This document shows positions 45,308-56,407 of a stretch of 64,000 nt of DNA, in pieces; within the stretch, counting starts at the first letter, position 1, and the number at the start of each line of letters is the position of its first letter. Origin of the DNA: Ottelia alismoides (Eukaryota > Streptophyta > Magnoliopsida > Alismatales > Hydrocharitaceae); assembly GCA_037367405.1 (NCBI GenBank), contig JAZKJV010006942.1:372001-436000 (forward strand). Reading direction: 5' to 3'. The notes under the pieces were generated by a model. The model ran no database searches. It saw only the letters and a list, made by a program, of their open reading frames with translations, and was not told the DNA's origin. The translations under genes and the position numbers were made by a program.

Positions 45308-47086
45308 TAGGATTGGGCATTGGGTCAGATAAATATATGGGTTAATGGGTCGGACATAATTTATTTTGTTTTCAAATTTCAGGCTCAAAATCAGACTCAA
45401 CCCAAACAACATAGGTCGGATTCGGGTCCGACCTATCAAATCAACACCTATGTACATAATATCATGTGTTCAGTCTTTGCATTTATCTGATTGTTTCTTA
45501 TGCATGTGTCTATATTTAGTACTTTAAGTACGCTAACTAATTCGTGATTATAACCTTAGTTGTATGTTGGAAATATGAATGTGATAAAAAATATGGCGAC
45601 TTAAACCACCATTCAATTCATCGTTACACATTCTATTGTTGATGCGGACAATGTTTTAAAAAGCGTGTGGCATATTGAGGCATTTTCCAGTATTTCCTCG
45701 AGGCGTAAGCCTCACTCGTGAAAGAAAAAACTTCATAAAATATAATAATTAATCGTAATTACAATTTTCAAGTTCTAAAAATTAAATAATTGTGATTAAA
45801 TACATAACTCCATAATATTTCAAGGCTAACATCGTGATTTAAACATCCAAGTTGTTATATAACGCTCTTTTTTTGGACTTTAATCTATAAGGAGTCAGGT
45901 AAATATGGATATGCAAGCACAATAATGGGTAACTCTCAGCAAAATTTAAAATTTTGAATAAAATTTAACTAAATGGACTAGATGAGACACAACATTTTCT
46001 AAATTAGGTGAGATATATGTGTCATTCAGTCGAGAAGGATAATAAAGTAAGCAGCGAGTCAGTGATCACTTTTTACTTGACCATAAGGATTGGGGGAAAA
46101 TACTTGAATATTGCATGCTATCACCATCTTTGTTCATGCATGCTTTGGTGTGTATTAATTTAATCCTAATTGAATAGAAGAAAAAAATGAGACATGTTTA
46201 CATAAATATACTTTTCTAAATTTAGGTCAAAGTAGAGGGCTTGCTTCCAAACATTTTAATAAAGAAAACATTTATACTTGATTCATACTAAAGAGCAGAG
46301 ACATTAGATTTAAGGACTCAAGACTCAATTTTTTATTCATGTTGATTTTATAAAAAAAATATGCATAACAAAATAAATAAGCTTAATATGTTAATAAGCT
46401 TGAAAAATTCATTTCAGTGAATCGTGAGCTCAAGGACTTGAAAATACTTGTTTACGAAAGATGAAAAGATCACAATCAAAAAGAAAAGAAAAAATATTGT
46501 AGACAAAAAATTAAAAATAGATGATACACGAGGCAACGCCTCGAGGCATGCCTCATAAGTGTCGAGGCGCACGTCTCATTGAGGTTGCATGAGGCTATAG
46601 CCTCGAGGCATAGGCCTCAGCACCTTGAGGCGTACGCCTCAGCATCTCGAGGCGTGTTTCTAAAAACAATGGATGCAGGCACTATGACCCAATACAGAGT
46701 GGTTACTTACAGTTGTAAATACTCTAACACTTGAGGACATTGATTCCATTCTTGCATATTAATGTAATAATGTCCTCAATCCACACCAATGGATATGATT
46801 ATTAATATATCTAAGTATTTATTCTAAACTCAGAATAAGGATACGAAAGTTAGAATATGGTATTTGGAGCAAACATGAATATACTGGAGATAATTATATC
46901 GTATAGGTGGGGTTATCGAACTTGCGGGTTTTGGCTTTCCCAGGCCCAAAACTGATGTGATAGTCAATACAGGCTCATTTTGAGGCCCACGGTCCCCCCA
47001 CTAAATTCCTAGTTTGGGTTTGGGTCGGGTTACGTGAGTCGGGTTTTGGCCAGAGTCAGACCGATCCAACCCAATGCCCAACCCTA
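45308..47086. mobile_element. hAT-like element upstream of gene E, 1.8 kb with nested insert
   Basis: Ends TAGGATTGGGCATTGGGT and, from the right, TAGGGTTGGGCATTGGGT; GGGTCGG-type words lie inside. Flanks ATGTCGTA (45,300-45,307) and GTGTCAGA (47,087-47,094) correspond to a single GTGTCGGA at 49,868-49,875 in the duplicated region, which is the empty site. About 0.75 kb once the nested element is removed. No transposase. Confidence 0.8.
45649..46671. mobile_element. Nested hAT-like element with GAGGCG palindromes, 1.0 kb
   Basis: Ends CAATGTTTTAAAAAGCG and, from the right, CATTGTTTTTAGAAACACG. Flanks GATGCGGA (45,641-45,648) and GATGCAGG (46,672-46,679) match at 6 of 8. Both ends carry GAGGCGTA(A/C)GCCTC palindromes, many at 46,530-46,655. 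No coding capacity seen. Confidence 0.7.
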
Positions 47087-47094
47087 GTGTCAGA

Positions 47095-47534
47095 TTAGCA
47101 TGAGTGGATACTAATATTTTTTTAAATATATCACTATATTGTATTTTTTAAAATATATAATAACGATAATATTCATTGTTAAATGATTTTTTGTACTTCA
47201 ATTCAACAACGAATACCAAAGCCTTTGTTATAGCATTAACGAGGATCCATATAACAATGTTTATCCACTACTACTTTTCAAAGTTTTTGCCTAATTGTCG
47301 CTGACTTTTAAGCTTATCATTAATTAGGCTTCAGTTTTCTCATTATGGAGCTGGCAATTAATAAGTTTTTCTGCAAAAAGACTATATTGCCCTTACAGAA
47401 GCTAATTACATAAGGCCGCCCAACTTTTTTTGAAAAAATCCAATGGGCGTTAAACTAAATGCAAATAAAATTATTGCCAAACATATTAGAGATAGGCATC
47501 ATTTCCCTATCGCCTCTTCGTCATCGTTCAATAA

Positions 47535-47582
<48 letters not shown>

Positions 47583-47985
47583 GTGTTTGTATGTATGTGT
47601 ATATCTATGTGTGTGATTTTATTGGGTCCAATTTAGATCTCCATTATTATATTGACACATGTCCCCATTATTAATTTGAAATAAATGAGCAACACAAATT
47701 ATTTATTTAAGCTAAGAGGATTATATTAATGGATGGTATTTACTGATAGGTAGAAAGTTAACTGCATGAGTATTAACAGGAAGGGAGAATTAATGGATAT
47801 GAGAGTTGTTAACCATGAAAGGATGGAAAAGACAAGAAAATTAACCAGAGAAAGAGGAGATAAAATTGGGGCAATGCTCTTGATTTAGCATAATTATAAT
47901 GTGGTCTTAATTAGGATTTAATGGGAATTTAAAAAATGAGGGTGGGGGGCATGTGCCTGATCTCACAAAAGTGTGGGTCCGCCCC
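47095..47985. other. Intergenic, AT-rich
   Basis: Nothing recognised except the microsatellite at 47,537-47,578. Confidence 0.5.
47537..47578. repeat. (AT)n microsatellite
   Basis: Twenty-one AT units, followed by TGTGTGTTTGTATG. Confidence 0.97.
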
Positions 47986-47989
47986 TTGT

Positions 47990-49350
47990 GTGTGGTAGTC
48001 GGAGATGCAGAGGGGGTGGAGGTCGAAGTAGCAGAGGTCGCATTGGTAGAAGAGGCCCTTGATGGGTTTGGTGCAGGAGTCGCAGAACTTGTGGAAGAGG
48101 GTAAGCTTGTGAGGGGGGTAGAAAGGGGAATGATTGTTGGGTGGGGTGGGGGGGGGGGGCATGTGGCGCAGTAGAGGTTGAGGTTGCAACCATCGCAGCA
48201 GTTGTGGGTGACTGAGCCGAAGGTGTTGTAACAGTTGCATGCGAATTCGGAGAGACGACGCAGCTTGAGGAGAGGTGGTTGTTGTCAAGGACGGATTTAG
48301 AGGGGGGCAAGTGCCCCCTCCTCTTGAATTTTAGGATTACATAATATATGTATGTGTATTTTTTTTCTTATGGATTTTTAAAGTAAAATAATCGTAATAT
48401 TTGATAAATGCCTCATTTGGATTTTTTGAGGGTAACACTCGTACATGCCCCACTCATTTCTTTAGAAAAAAGTTCAATAATTTTTACCAATAGATAGTAT
48501 GCGTCTTAACATAAAATTCCTACCCAAAAATAATAGATTTTACCTGAAATCAATCTATATTGGATAATATCTTCAATCGATCAACTTATAATAGATTCAT
48601 ACTCTAATATTATTGGTTATCCATTTTTTTAGAATCAAACTATAAATGAATTGATCTTTCATCCAATCTCATTATCACTTATACAAATACGAGGTTTAAT
48701 ACACAATCTAAAAAAATATTTTTTTTTAAAAAACCATTTATTGTCAAGTTTCATATATTATTCATCGGTCCTATTTATTATCAAGTAAAGTGGTCAAATG
48801 CGCATATATTCTTGATCGGCTTATTTTTCTTCATAGACATTAATATTTCTTGTTATTAATAAAAATTTATAGAATTAGGTATTTTATATTTTTGATTTGA
48901 TACAGATTCGGTACAAGTATAGTTTATATTGTAATTAATCAAAATCCATATACTGAATTTATAATAATTAAAATACTTAACATAACTTACTTTTAGAAAA
49001 AGGTATAAATATCATTCACAAAAAAATCCTGACATTGTGGAATATATATGATACCAATATATGTAAATTGTAAAAAGATATACTTGATTATAAAATAAGT
49101 TCAAAATTGACTATTATTATATAATGAATAAGTTTAAAATTGATGAAAAATATACGTGAAAACTATAAATATGATTGTATTGTAATTTGTCCCTAACAAT
49201 TATTGTTATATAATGAATATGATTGTATTGTAATTGATAGATATATTTTTTTAAAACCTCGTGCCCCCTCCTCAAAAATGTTCTGGCTACGTCCCTAGTT
49301 GTTGCGGAGGGGGTGGTTGTTGTGAGGATCTGTCCTCCCTCCATGGCACG
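47990..49350 (-). pseudogene. Decayed duplicate of DC1 gene E
   Basis: Two pieces separated by a hAT-like insertion (48,286-49,297). The left piece (47,990-48,285) matches 44,565-44,860 of gene E and still reads HKLTLFHKFCDSCTKPIKGL, FYQCDLCYFDLHPLC (module 2), then module 1 in another frame after a shift in a run of G near 48,155. The right piece joins the upstream region directly: the counterpart of the start codon is deleted. Modules 3-6 are absent. Similarity continues through the upstream region to about 49,885, including the G-box and the empty hAT site. Confidence 0.85.
48286..49297. mobile_element. hAT-like element (Tip100-type ends), 1.0 kb
   Basis: Ends CAAGGACGGATTTAGAGG and, from the right, TAGGGACGTAGCCAGAAC. 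Flanking 8-mers GTTGTTGT (48,278-48,285) and GTTGTTGC (49,298-49,305) match at 7 of 8. Splits the DC1 pseudogene. AT-rich interior, no coding. Confidence 0.83.
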
Positions 49351-49420
49351 ATTTGAATCACACCATATTCGCAAGTACTAAAACTTCAGGAGAAAGAGGA
49401 GAGAGAGAGAGAGAGAGAGA

Positions 49421-49579
49421 AGGACAGATCCTCTGCTATAATACAACAGGTGTTGTAACGCAAGGATCCGACCGATGGCGATCGGATGACCTCTCATAGA
49501 GAGTCGGGGATGGCCAGAGAATCGTTCGATCTCTATCAGACGGATCCCTATATTACAACACTTGCAGAGGATCCGTCTT
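49421..49579. mobile_element. Short MITE, 159 bp
   Basis: Inverted ends AGGACAGATCCTCTGC and, from the right, AAGACGGATCCTCTGC; absent from the corresponding place upstream of gene E. AGAGAGA lies on both sides, but inside a (GA)n run so the duplication cannot be measured. Related copy at 16,768-16,906. Confidence 0.75.
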
Positions 49580-49885
49580 AGAGAGATATGGTCTGCGTGC
49601 AACGATCCACACACGTGGTACGAATAATTATAACGAAATCCTAATTAATTACTTGGAAAATATCAAAATGCTCACTTTTCGTGGCTATTTATTTAATTAA
49701 GATTAGAATTTTTTTTTTAAAAGTCCGACTGTAGACTTCAAAGCATGTGGGCACAGTCCGACCGTAAACTTTAAAGCGTGTAGGCCAACCCTAACTAATG
49801 ATGATTATTGTGGAGGCTGCGGGTACACATTTATTTGTTTTTGGGTCAACATAGAAAAGGACCCATGGTGTCGGATTAGTATGCG
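49580..49885 (-). other. Duplicated upstream region of gene E
   Basis: Matches 45,000-45,307 and 47,087-47,115, that is, gene E's upstream DNA without the hAT-like insertion. It carries the G-box and two GACTTTAAAGCGTGTG-type words. Confidence 0.8.
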
Positions 49886-50920
49886 TGAAAAACACACATC
49901 TTTGCCATTCAAACCGTGCTTATGAACCGGATCGGCTGGTTCAACTAGTCTGAACTGGAATTGGATCAATTCGGTTATTGGGGTTTCACTGGTTCGGTTC
50001 AAATATTTATTTTGGGGTCCACCCACTTGTTCGATTTAAATATTCATTTTTTGGATCCATCCCCCACTTCAATTAGATATCTAAATTTTGCTTCAAATAG
50101 GTTCAATCGAATTTGAACATGAATTCCAATTTTATTTTTATTTAAAATATTGATGTTTATGGTAGTTGAACCATGACCCGTGGATTACCCTACACCACTT
50201 ATTAAACAACTCCGATACAATCACTTCTTGCCATAAACTGATTCCAATAATTATTATTCTATAATAATATTGTACAATATTTAATTTAAATATTATATAA
50301 GTGGTGAATTTATTGTTGTATATGTAAATATTTGTACAAGTGATGCAATATTGTTATGTTGTATATGTATTTTTTATAGTCACATGTAAAAGTGTGTACA
50401 TCATACATGTATCTATATAAATATTGTGTATATTATGTATCTATCTTTACTTATTTTATTTGTAAGAAAAGATTTACATGCTAATATAAGCAATTACAAA
50501 TTATAACTTTGATATCTTTTTATTGATCATGTGTGTGTTATGGTTCTATAAACAATTTGAATAATATTTAAATGTGTATTTTATATATGGATTTATCTAT
50601 GCAAGTTTGATTAGCCGATTCAATCACTTTTGTCATCGGCTCGGTTTAATTAAATCTAAGAAAATGATAACATCATCATCATCCGGCTAAATCAGCTTAA
50701 TTCCTTGATATAACTCGATTTGACCTTTTCAATAAGATTTCCGATTCGACCTCCAGTGCAGTTTCAAAAGCATTGGATTCGAGTGGAAAAGTCCCTCACC
50801 ATCTGCCTAATTCCATTTCATTTCACTCCCTGTCGTCAAAAAATTCTCAAAATGGATATCTGCTTATATATGATCTGATTAAATAAAAGTTCAATTCAGA
50901 TCCCATGCATATATCTTCCG
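49886..50920. other. Intergenic, nothing recognised
   Basis: AT-rich; contains short GGTTCGGTTC- and GATTCAATC-type words typical of decayed MITEs, without clear borders. Confidence 0.45.
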
Positions 50921-50929
50921 CCTCTCCAC

Positions 50930-51320
50930 TTTCCCCTTCGTAAAGCCCTAAAACCCCTTCGACTATGTCATCGTCAACTTCTATGCAACTCTCTTCTTAT
51001 GGAGATTATCTGCTTCTTTCCAATCACCTCCTCTCTCCTCGCGTCTCTCCTCCAAACGAGCAACAACCTGCATCCCACTGCCACCACTACTATCGTCGTC
51101 AGGACCATCACTGCCTTCCTCCTCTCCACCGCCTCCCCCAGCCCCACTAAAGACTCGAGTCCACTGACCTCCCCCTTATGAGCTCCGTCATCAGATCGAG
51201 GACAGAGAGCTGGGGAAAGGGAAAAGAAAAGAAGGAGATGTCTGGGTAGGGAAAAAAGAAGAAATGGCCTTTTATATATCGAGGGCCTTCTCGATGAATC
51301 CGATGGCGAGTAGATCAAAG
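50930..51320 (-). other. Possible gene start, unassigned
   Basis: A canonical TATATAAAAGG stands on the minus strand at 51,268-51,278, followed by a pyrimidine-rich leader-like stretch (about 51,190-51,260). The open frame below it includes a hydrophobic run and a basic end (MVLTTIVVVAVGCRLLLVWR at about 51,040-51,105). Composition is GC-richer than the flanks. I do not recognise a protein and cannot prove a gene. Confidence 0.3.
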
Positions 51321-51537
51321 ACTAGTCAACTCCACCTACAACAAAATTGGCCATGGTTAAAGTTTGTACGAAGTTACGCATTTTCCCTTCAAGAAATAGA
51401 GCCTCTGTGCCATTCTTCCTGGTGGTCCTGTCCTCGCTACTCAACATCTCCAAGAAGCAGGGGATCAACAATCCAAGCGCTGTCGAGGAAGAGGCTTCCC
51501 CACGGCTACGAAGGTGTCGTATAACGATAGTAGAGCG
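51321..51537. other. GC-richer flank of the copia insertion
   Basis: Open frames on + run into the LTR at 51,538 but show no known domain; may be part of a gene cut by the insertion. Confidence 0.25.
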
Positions 51538-51987
51538 TGTTGGAAATTATTTCAAGGGAAATAATCTCGATATCTTTGATGCACTGCTTTTGTTAAATCA
51601 TTAATCCGAAATAAAGACTTACTTGAATCCGTTGTTGCATATTATTTTTTTCTTTTCAGGAACACCTCCAGGCAATGGTTTCTAAATGAGAGAGAGAGAT
51701 AGTAATTGTCTATGTTTTTTGAATGGGAATGAGAAAACTGATCCATCCCACTTTACTTGGGGACCGTAACCCTTGCTTAAATATAGTAGATTGACAATTT
51801 GTTATTCCACCATCATGGAATATACAAACAATCAAGGGGTATCTATGCATTTTCTACCATACAATAAGTGATGCAATAATGGCCTTGCATTCTAATAGAT
51901 CACCTCATGTTTGTCAATATATTCAATATAGCAAACAAATGTGAATTATGTAATGATTTATGTAAGCTCATCAAATTATTTCTAACA
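51538..51987 (-). repeat. 3' LTR of the minus-strand copia element, 450 bp
   Basis: On the minus strand it starts TGTTAGAAATAATTTGATG (51,987) and ends AATAATTTCCAACA (51,538); TG...CA ends. A polypurine tract, AAGCAGGAGA, lies just outside (51,990-51,999). Confidence 0.85.
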
Positions 51988-54016
51988 ATCTCCTGCTTGG
52001 GCCACATGGATCATGTTATGTACTAATTCACCTTTAATTTTCTGAGCTCAATACCACTATCTCATAAACATTATCTTCACCAATCGTGTACATGACTATA
52101 TTGATATAGGATCAAGTATAGTTGCATAGCATGAAAATTGCATGTAAATGGTATCCAAAACATGTCTATTTTCAACTGATCCAAATATAGTTTCCCAATT
52201 TGATACATATTTATTAGCTCAGAATTATAATAATAATAGTTTTTATTCTGCAGAAATAAAATATGTCCAAAATACAAAGGTACTAAAGAACAACTCTCAT
52301 TAAATCAAAGTATCATTTAGTGGTAAAACACCTATATGTTCAGCATGTTCATGAAAGACCATACATGGTAATCCTTTTGTAAGTGGATCCACAATTATAA
52401 GGTTTGTTCCAATGTGCTCTATAGAAACTTGACCAGTCTGAATTTTTTTCCTTAACAACCAAGAACTTGATGTTGATGTGATTTTACTTTGATGAACTTT
52501 TATTGTTATTGGAATATAACAACGCTCATTGGTTATCTGGTGTTTTAATTTTATCAAGAATGCGCAGACCAGTGACGAAATTCCTTAGCCACATTGCATG
52601 ATTCGTCGCCTAACAAGCTATAAACTCTGCTGACATTATTGAAGTGGCTATTATTGAATTTTTAGCACTCCCCCATGAAACAACTCCTCCAACTAAAAGA
52701 AAATATAGCCCGAAGTGGATCTACGACTATCCTGGCTCCAATGAAGTCAGAATCTGAGTATCTAATTGATCTGACCTTATGTATGTGAACATGAGATCTT
52801 TTGTTCTTTGTAGGTATCACATCACCCTCTTGACCGCCTTCCAATGATCAAGCCCAGGGTTGCTTAATTATCTGCCCAACATTCCAACAATGTGTGCAAT
52901 GTCTGGATGAGTACAAACTTGAGCATACATCAAACTTCCCACAACTGATGAATATGGAATACTTCTCATTTCATTAGCTTCAACTTGATTCTTAGGGCAT
53001 TGTGTGAGACTAAACTTGTCTCCCTTGGATACTGGGGTATCACCTGGCTTACACAGATTCATATTGTATTTTTGGAGAAACTTTTCAATATAGTTCTTTT
53101 GTGATAATTCAAGAATATATTGAGAATGATCTCTATATATTTGGATTCCTACTACAAAAGAAGCATCACAAAGATCCTTTATTTGAAAATATTTTGAAAG
53201 AAATCTCTTAGTTTCTTGCAATAATCCAATATGATTGCATGCAAGTAATATGTCGTCAACATATAAAATCAAGAAAATATATTTGCCCATAGAAAACTTT
53301 TGGTATACGCATTCATCCGCCACATTAACCTCGAAATCAAAAGACACAACAACTTGATGAAATTTATGATACCATTGGCGTGAAACTTGCTTGAGTCCAT
53401 AAATAGATTTAATTAATTTGCAAATTATTTCTTTTGAATCTCCTAATTCAAAATTTTCCTCTTGCTCCGTATAAATTATTTCATTAATGTTACCATTAAG
53501 AAATGTAGTTTTAACATCCATTTGATGCAACTCAAGATCAAAATGTGCTGTTAATGTCATTATGGTTCTAAAAGAATCCTTTGATGAAACTGGAGAGAAG
53601 GTTTCAGTGTAGTCAATGCCTTATTTTTGAGTGAAGTCTTTAGCAACAAGACATGCTTTATATTTTTCGATATTACCCATTGAATCTCTTTTGGTCTTGT
53701 AGATCCATTTGCAGTCAAAGGACTTTACACACGTAGGTAACATGATAATCTCCCATACATAATTATTGCTTATTGACTTCATTTCTTCATTCATGGCATC
53801 AATCCACATTAGAGATTTAGAACTTTGCATAGCTTATTGGAAGGTAATTGTGTCATCTTCCAATAAACCATCCTCATGTTCTTGGAGAAATACGATATAA
53901 TCATTTAAAATTACATTTCTCCTTTCTCTAGTGGACCTTTTCAGAGGTACTTGAACTTGATTTTCTTGACGTTGTTAGGTTTGTATAATGTGAGGTTGTT
54001 CAACATTAGTTCATCC
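51988..54016 (-). pseudogene. Broken copia pol (RT, RNase H), minus strand
   Basis: Read from 54,016 down: MQSSKSLMWIDAMNEEMKSI at the start of the RT region, CKWIYKTKRDSMGNIEKYKA, a stop before GIDYTETFSPVSS, then an open stretch of 230 codons (53,560-52,868) with MDVKTTFLNGNI, the active site LYVDDILLAC and the RT thumb to HPDIAHIVGML, then RNase H with stops down to about 52,300. The adenine-rich region to 51,988 is non-coding. Upstream gag, protease and integrase are cut off by the other copia element at 54,017. Confidence 0.88.
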
Positions 54017-55285
54017 TGTTAGACTTGTGAGCCCTGGGCGAACCATTCTTACAATAAATGTTATTGTAATATTAAAAGTTTATCAATAAAAGTTATTGAT
54101 GTTTCACTCCCTTTCTGAAATTATATGAATGAATGCACTATAAGGTCCCTCTGTACAATTAGGGTTATGTACCATGGCCAGCTTGATGATCATATAGCTG
54201 TTGTTTCATTAAATGAATCATAAAGGCTGGTGTTTGGATGAATATCTAAGGAGTTAGATGGAGGACTCATCAAATACCGTCAAATGATTGTCAAGTGGGG
54301 ATCTCCAGCCTGAGTAGGAGATGGCAATCCTTTCTCACATAGGCTGATATCTGACCGACCTCTTGATGCAGGTCCTCTGCATGGGAATAGTGATTCGGAG
54401 GTGTCAGATTAGTTAGGTCAATGGGTTGACCTAACGAGATCGAGATAACTTAAGTCCTATGTTGAATGCTGTCACAGCATAGGCATGCATCCTCTGACCG
54501 GAGACAGATATATTGCTATATATCTAAGTATGTACATTTGGCAGACCAATAGGTTGATGACCTAACCAAGGTCTATACACCGGCGAGCTGGTGTGCATAT
54601 AAGGGTATATGAGCAATATGATCTCTCAAAGGGATCATACAGGTTCACTTGTGAACCGGAAGACATGAGCTCACTCATGAGGTATTGGGACCGATCAAAT
54701 TCCATGCATGGTCGTCATGCTTTGGAAGCATGACATGAATTTGAAGGTATGATATATGCTTTGGGAAAGCATATGATCGATACCAAATCCCAATGACCAA
54801 GATTGAGAAACTTAATGATTAAACCCTGAAGAAGACAATATAAAAATGATCTTGATCTTCGGGTTGATCATGGGTCTTCCAGTATGCAGGATGTACAGGT
54901 ATTGGGAATACCTGAAGGGTGATGTGATCATAAACGATTGTATATCCATGACGCTTCCATTCCGAGGGAGTGATGAAACAGGTCTGGATTTTAGTGACTC
55001 CTTTTAGTAGAGAAGCAATCCGATCTTAGTCCAAGTGTTGGACATTGGTCTGAATGGGATTCAGACTCAATGAGAAGATTGGATTTGCGGTCTTGATTTA
55101 ATCAAGCATCTGTGAGAGGTCCGTAAGATCTGGATTTGAGATGAGATCTCAACATCCAAGTCACTATACGTGGAATAATACAATCGCCCTGTCCTTATCT
55201 CCAAGTATCTGCGGAGAAAGCACATTATTCTTGAAAGGGTTCAAGAATAATTCTTTTGATGAAATATCCAAGCAAGGACTTGATG

Positions 55286-55731
55286 ATTAAATGTGATTTA
55301 ATTATCAAGCTTAAATATGAATATGATTCATATTGAGAAAATGATTATCTAAGATAATTAAATGAGATTTAATTATCAAGGATTAAGAGAATGTGGATAG
55401 CACTATCCATGATATATGTATGTTATAAATATGATTTATAATATACATATATATAAGAGAGAGAATTTATGTAAATAGCATTTGTTAATTAATAATGTGA
55501 ATTGGATTCACATTTGTTAATTAATTGGAAATGCAATTTACTAACTAGTTTGGGTTGTGAATATGATTCACATAATTTTCAATGGCAAGATTGAAATATT
55601 CACAAATTAATTTTGGAATTATTTTGGTGGATATTTATTGTAATTAATTGAGGAATAATATAATAAATAAAATGGAGAAAACAACCACCCTCATGGGTGG
55701 CGTCACCCATGAAGAGTTCATGGGTGACGCC
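55286..55731 (+). repeat. Array of perfect short palindromes with 3-base centres, U3
   Basis: Perfect inverted pairs around a 3-base centre: 55,286-55,302 (arms 7, centre GTG), 55,314-55,334 (9, ATG), 55,353-55,377 (11, GAG), 55,423-55,441 (8, ATG), 55,494-55,514 (9, TGG), 55,556-55,572 (7, ATG), 55,699-55,731 (15, GAG; GC-rich). In all but the last the centre is framed by AAT...ATT while the outer arms differ. Confidence 0.9.
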
Positions 55732-55907
55732 CCCCCCCTTTTTTAGGGGTTGGTTAACTCCACTTCATTTGTTATATTATCTCTTGATTAATTAACTTTA
55801 AATTGTTGTTATTAAACAACAATCCTAGCCATTGATTTATCATGGACCAAGCATAGCCCTTGGATCCATGTGTCCCATGGATTGAGATCCATTGGATCCT
55901 AAACTAT

Positions 55908-55916
55908 TATAAAAGG
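55908..55916 (+). promoter_or_regulatory. TATA box of the copia LTR promoter
   Basis: TATTATAAAAGGAGGG, about 480 bases before the LTR end. The older LTR has TATAAAAT at the equivalent place. Transcription would start near 55,940. Confidence 0.75.
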
Positions 55917-56394
55917 AGGGCTAGGGTAACCTCTCCAAGGTACATCATCTAGAGTTGTGAAAGACAACTTCTCTCTCTCTCTCTAAATCTCGTGTGGTCT
56001 CTCTCTTAGTATCCAAGTGGACGTCCACTTTGATCATTGAAGAAGAGAGGATCTTGCTTCGCCTTCGACGCTTGGATCTTCATCAAGGATTGCGGGAAGG
56101 ACGCGACTCATCATCGTGCCCGCAAGCGCATTCTCCGTGGGTCGGACTTAAGATAGGAGGATCTCTACTTTGGGATCTCGCGATCACAACCACGCTTCAA
56201 GAGGTAACCCTTGTACTTTGTGGTTTGATGAAACGATCCGAGAAGTGTTCTCGTGATCATGTGGTTTCATCGTTAAGTTAAAAAAATTTAATTTCCGCTG
56301 CATCTAGCATCTAGTATGACTAGTTGCTCCGATCGTATTCGATACGATCAACACGCTTCCGTGATGCGCTTAAGGATTCACAATATCCTTCAAG

Positions 56395-56407
56395 TGGTAT
56401 CAGAGCC
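56395..56407 (+). other. Primer binding site, tRNA-iMet
   Basis: TGGTATCAGAGCC two bases after the LTR end, complementary to the 3' end of initiator tRNA-Met, the usual copia primer. Confidence 0.95.

Larger units (their letters stand above)
54017..56392 (+). repeat. 5' LTR of the young copia, 2376 bp
   Basis: TGTTAGACTTGTGAGCCC ... ATATCCTTCA. U3 carries the palindrome array (55,286-55,731) and a TATA box; R and U5 follow from about 55,940. The splice-donor-like AAGAGGTAACCC (about 56,199-56,210) is shared with the older LTR at 35,278-37,857. Confidence 0.95.
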
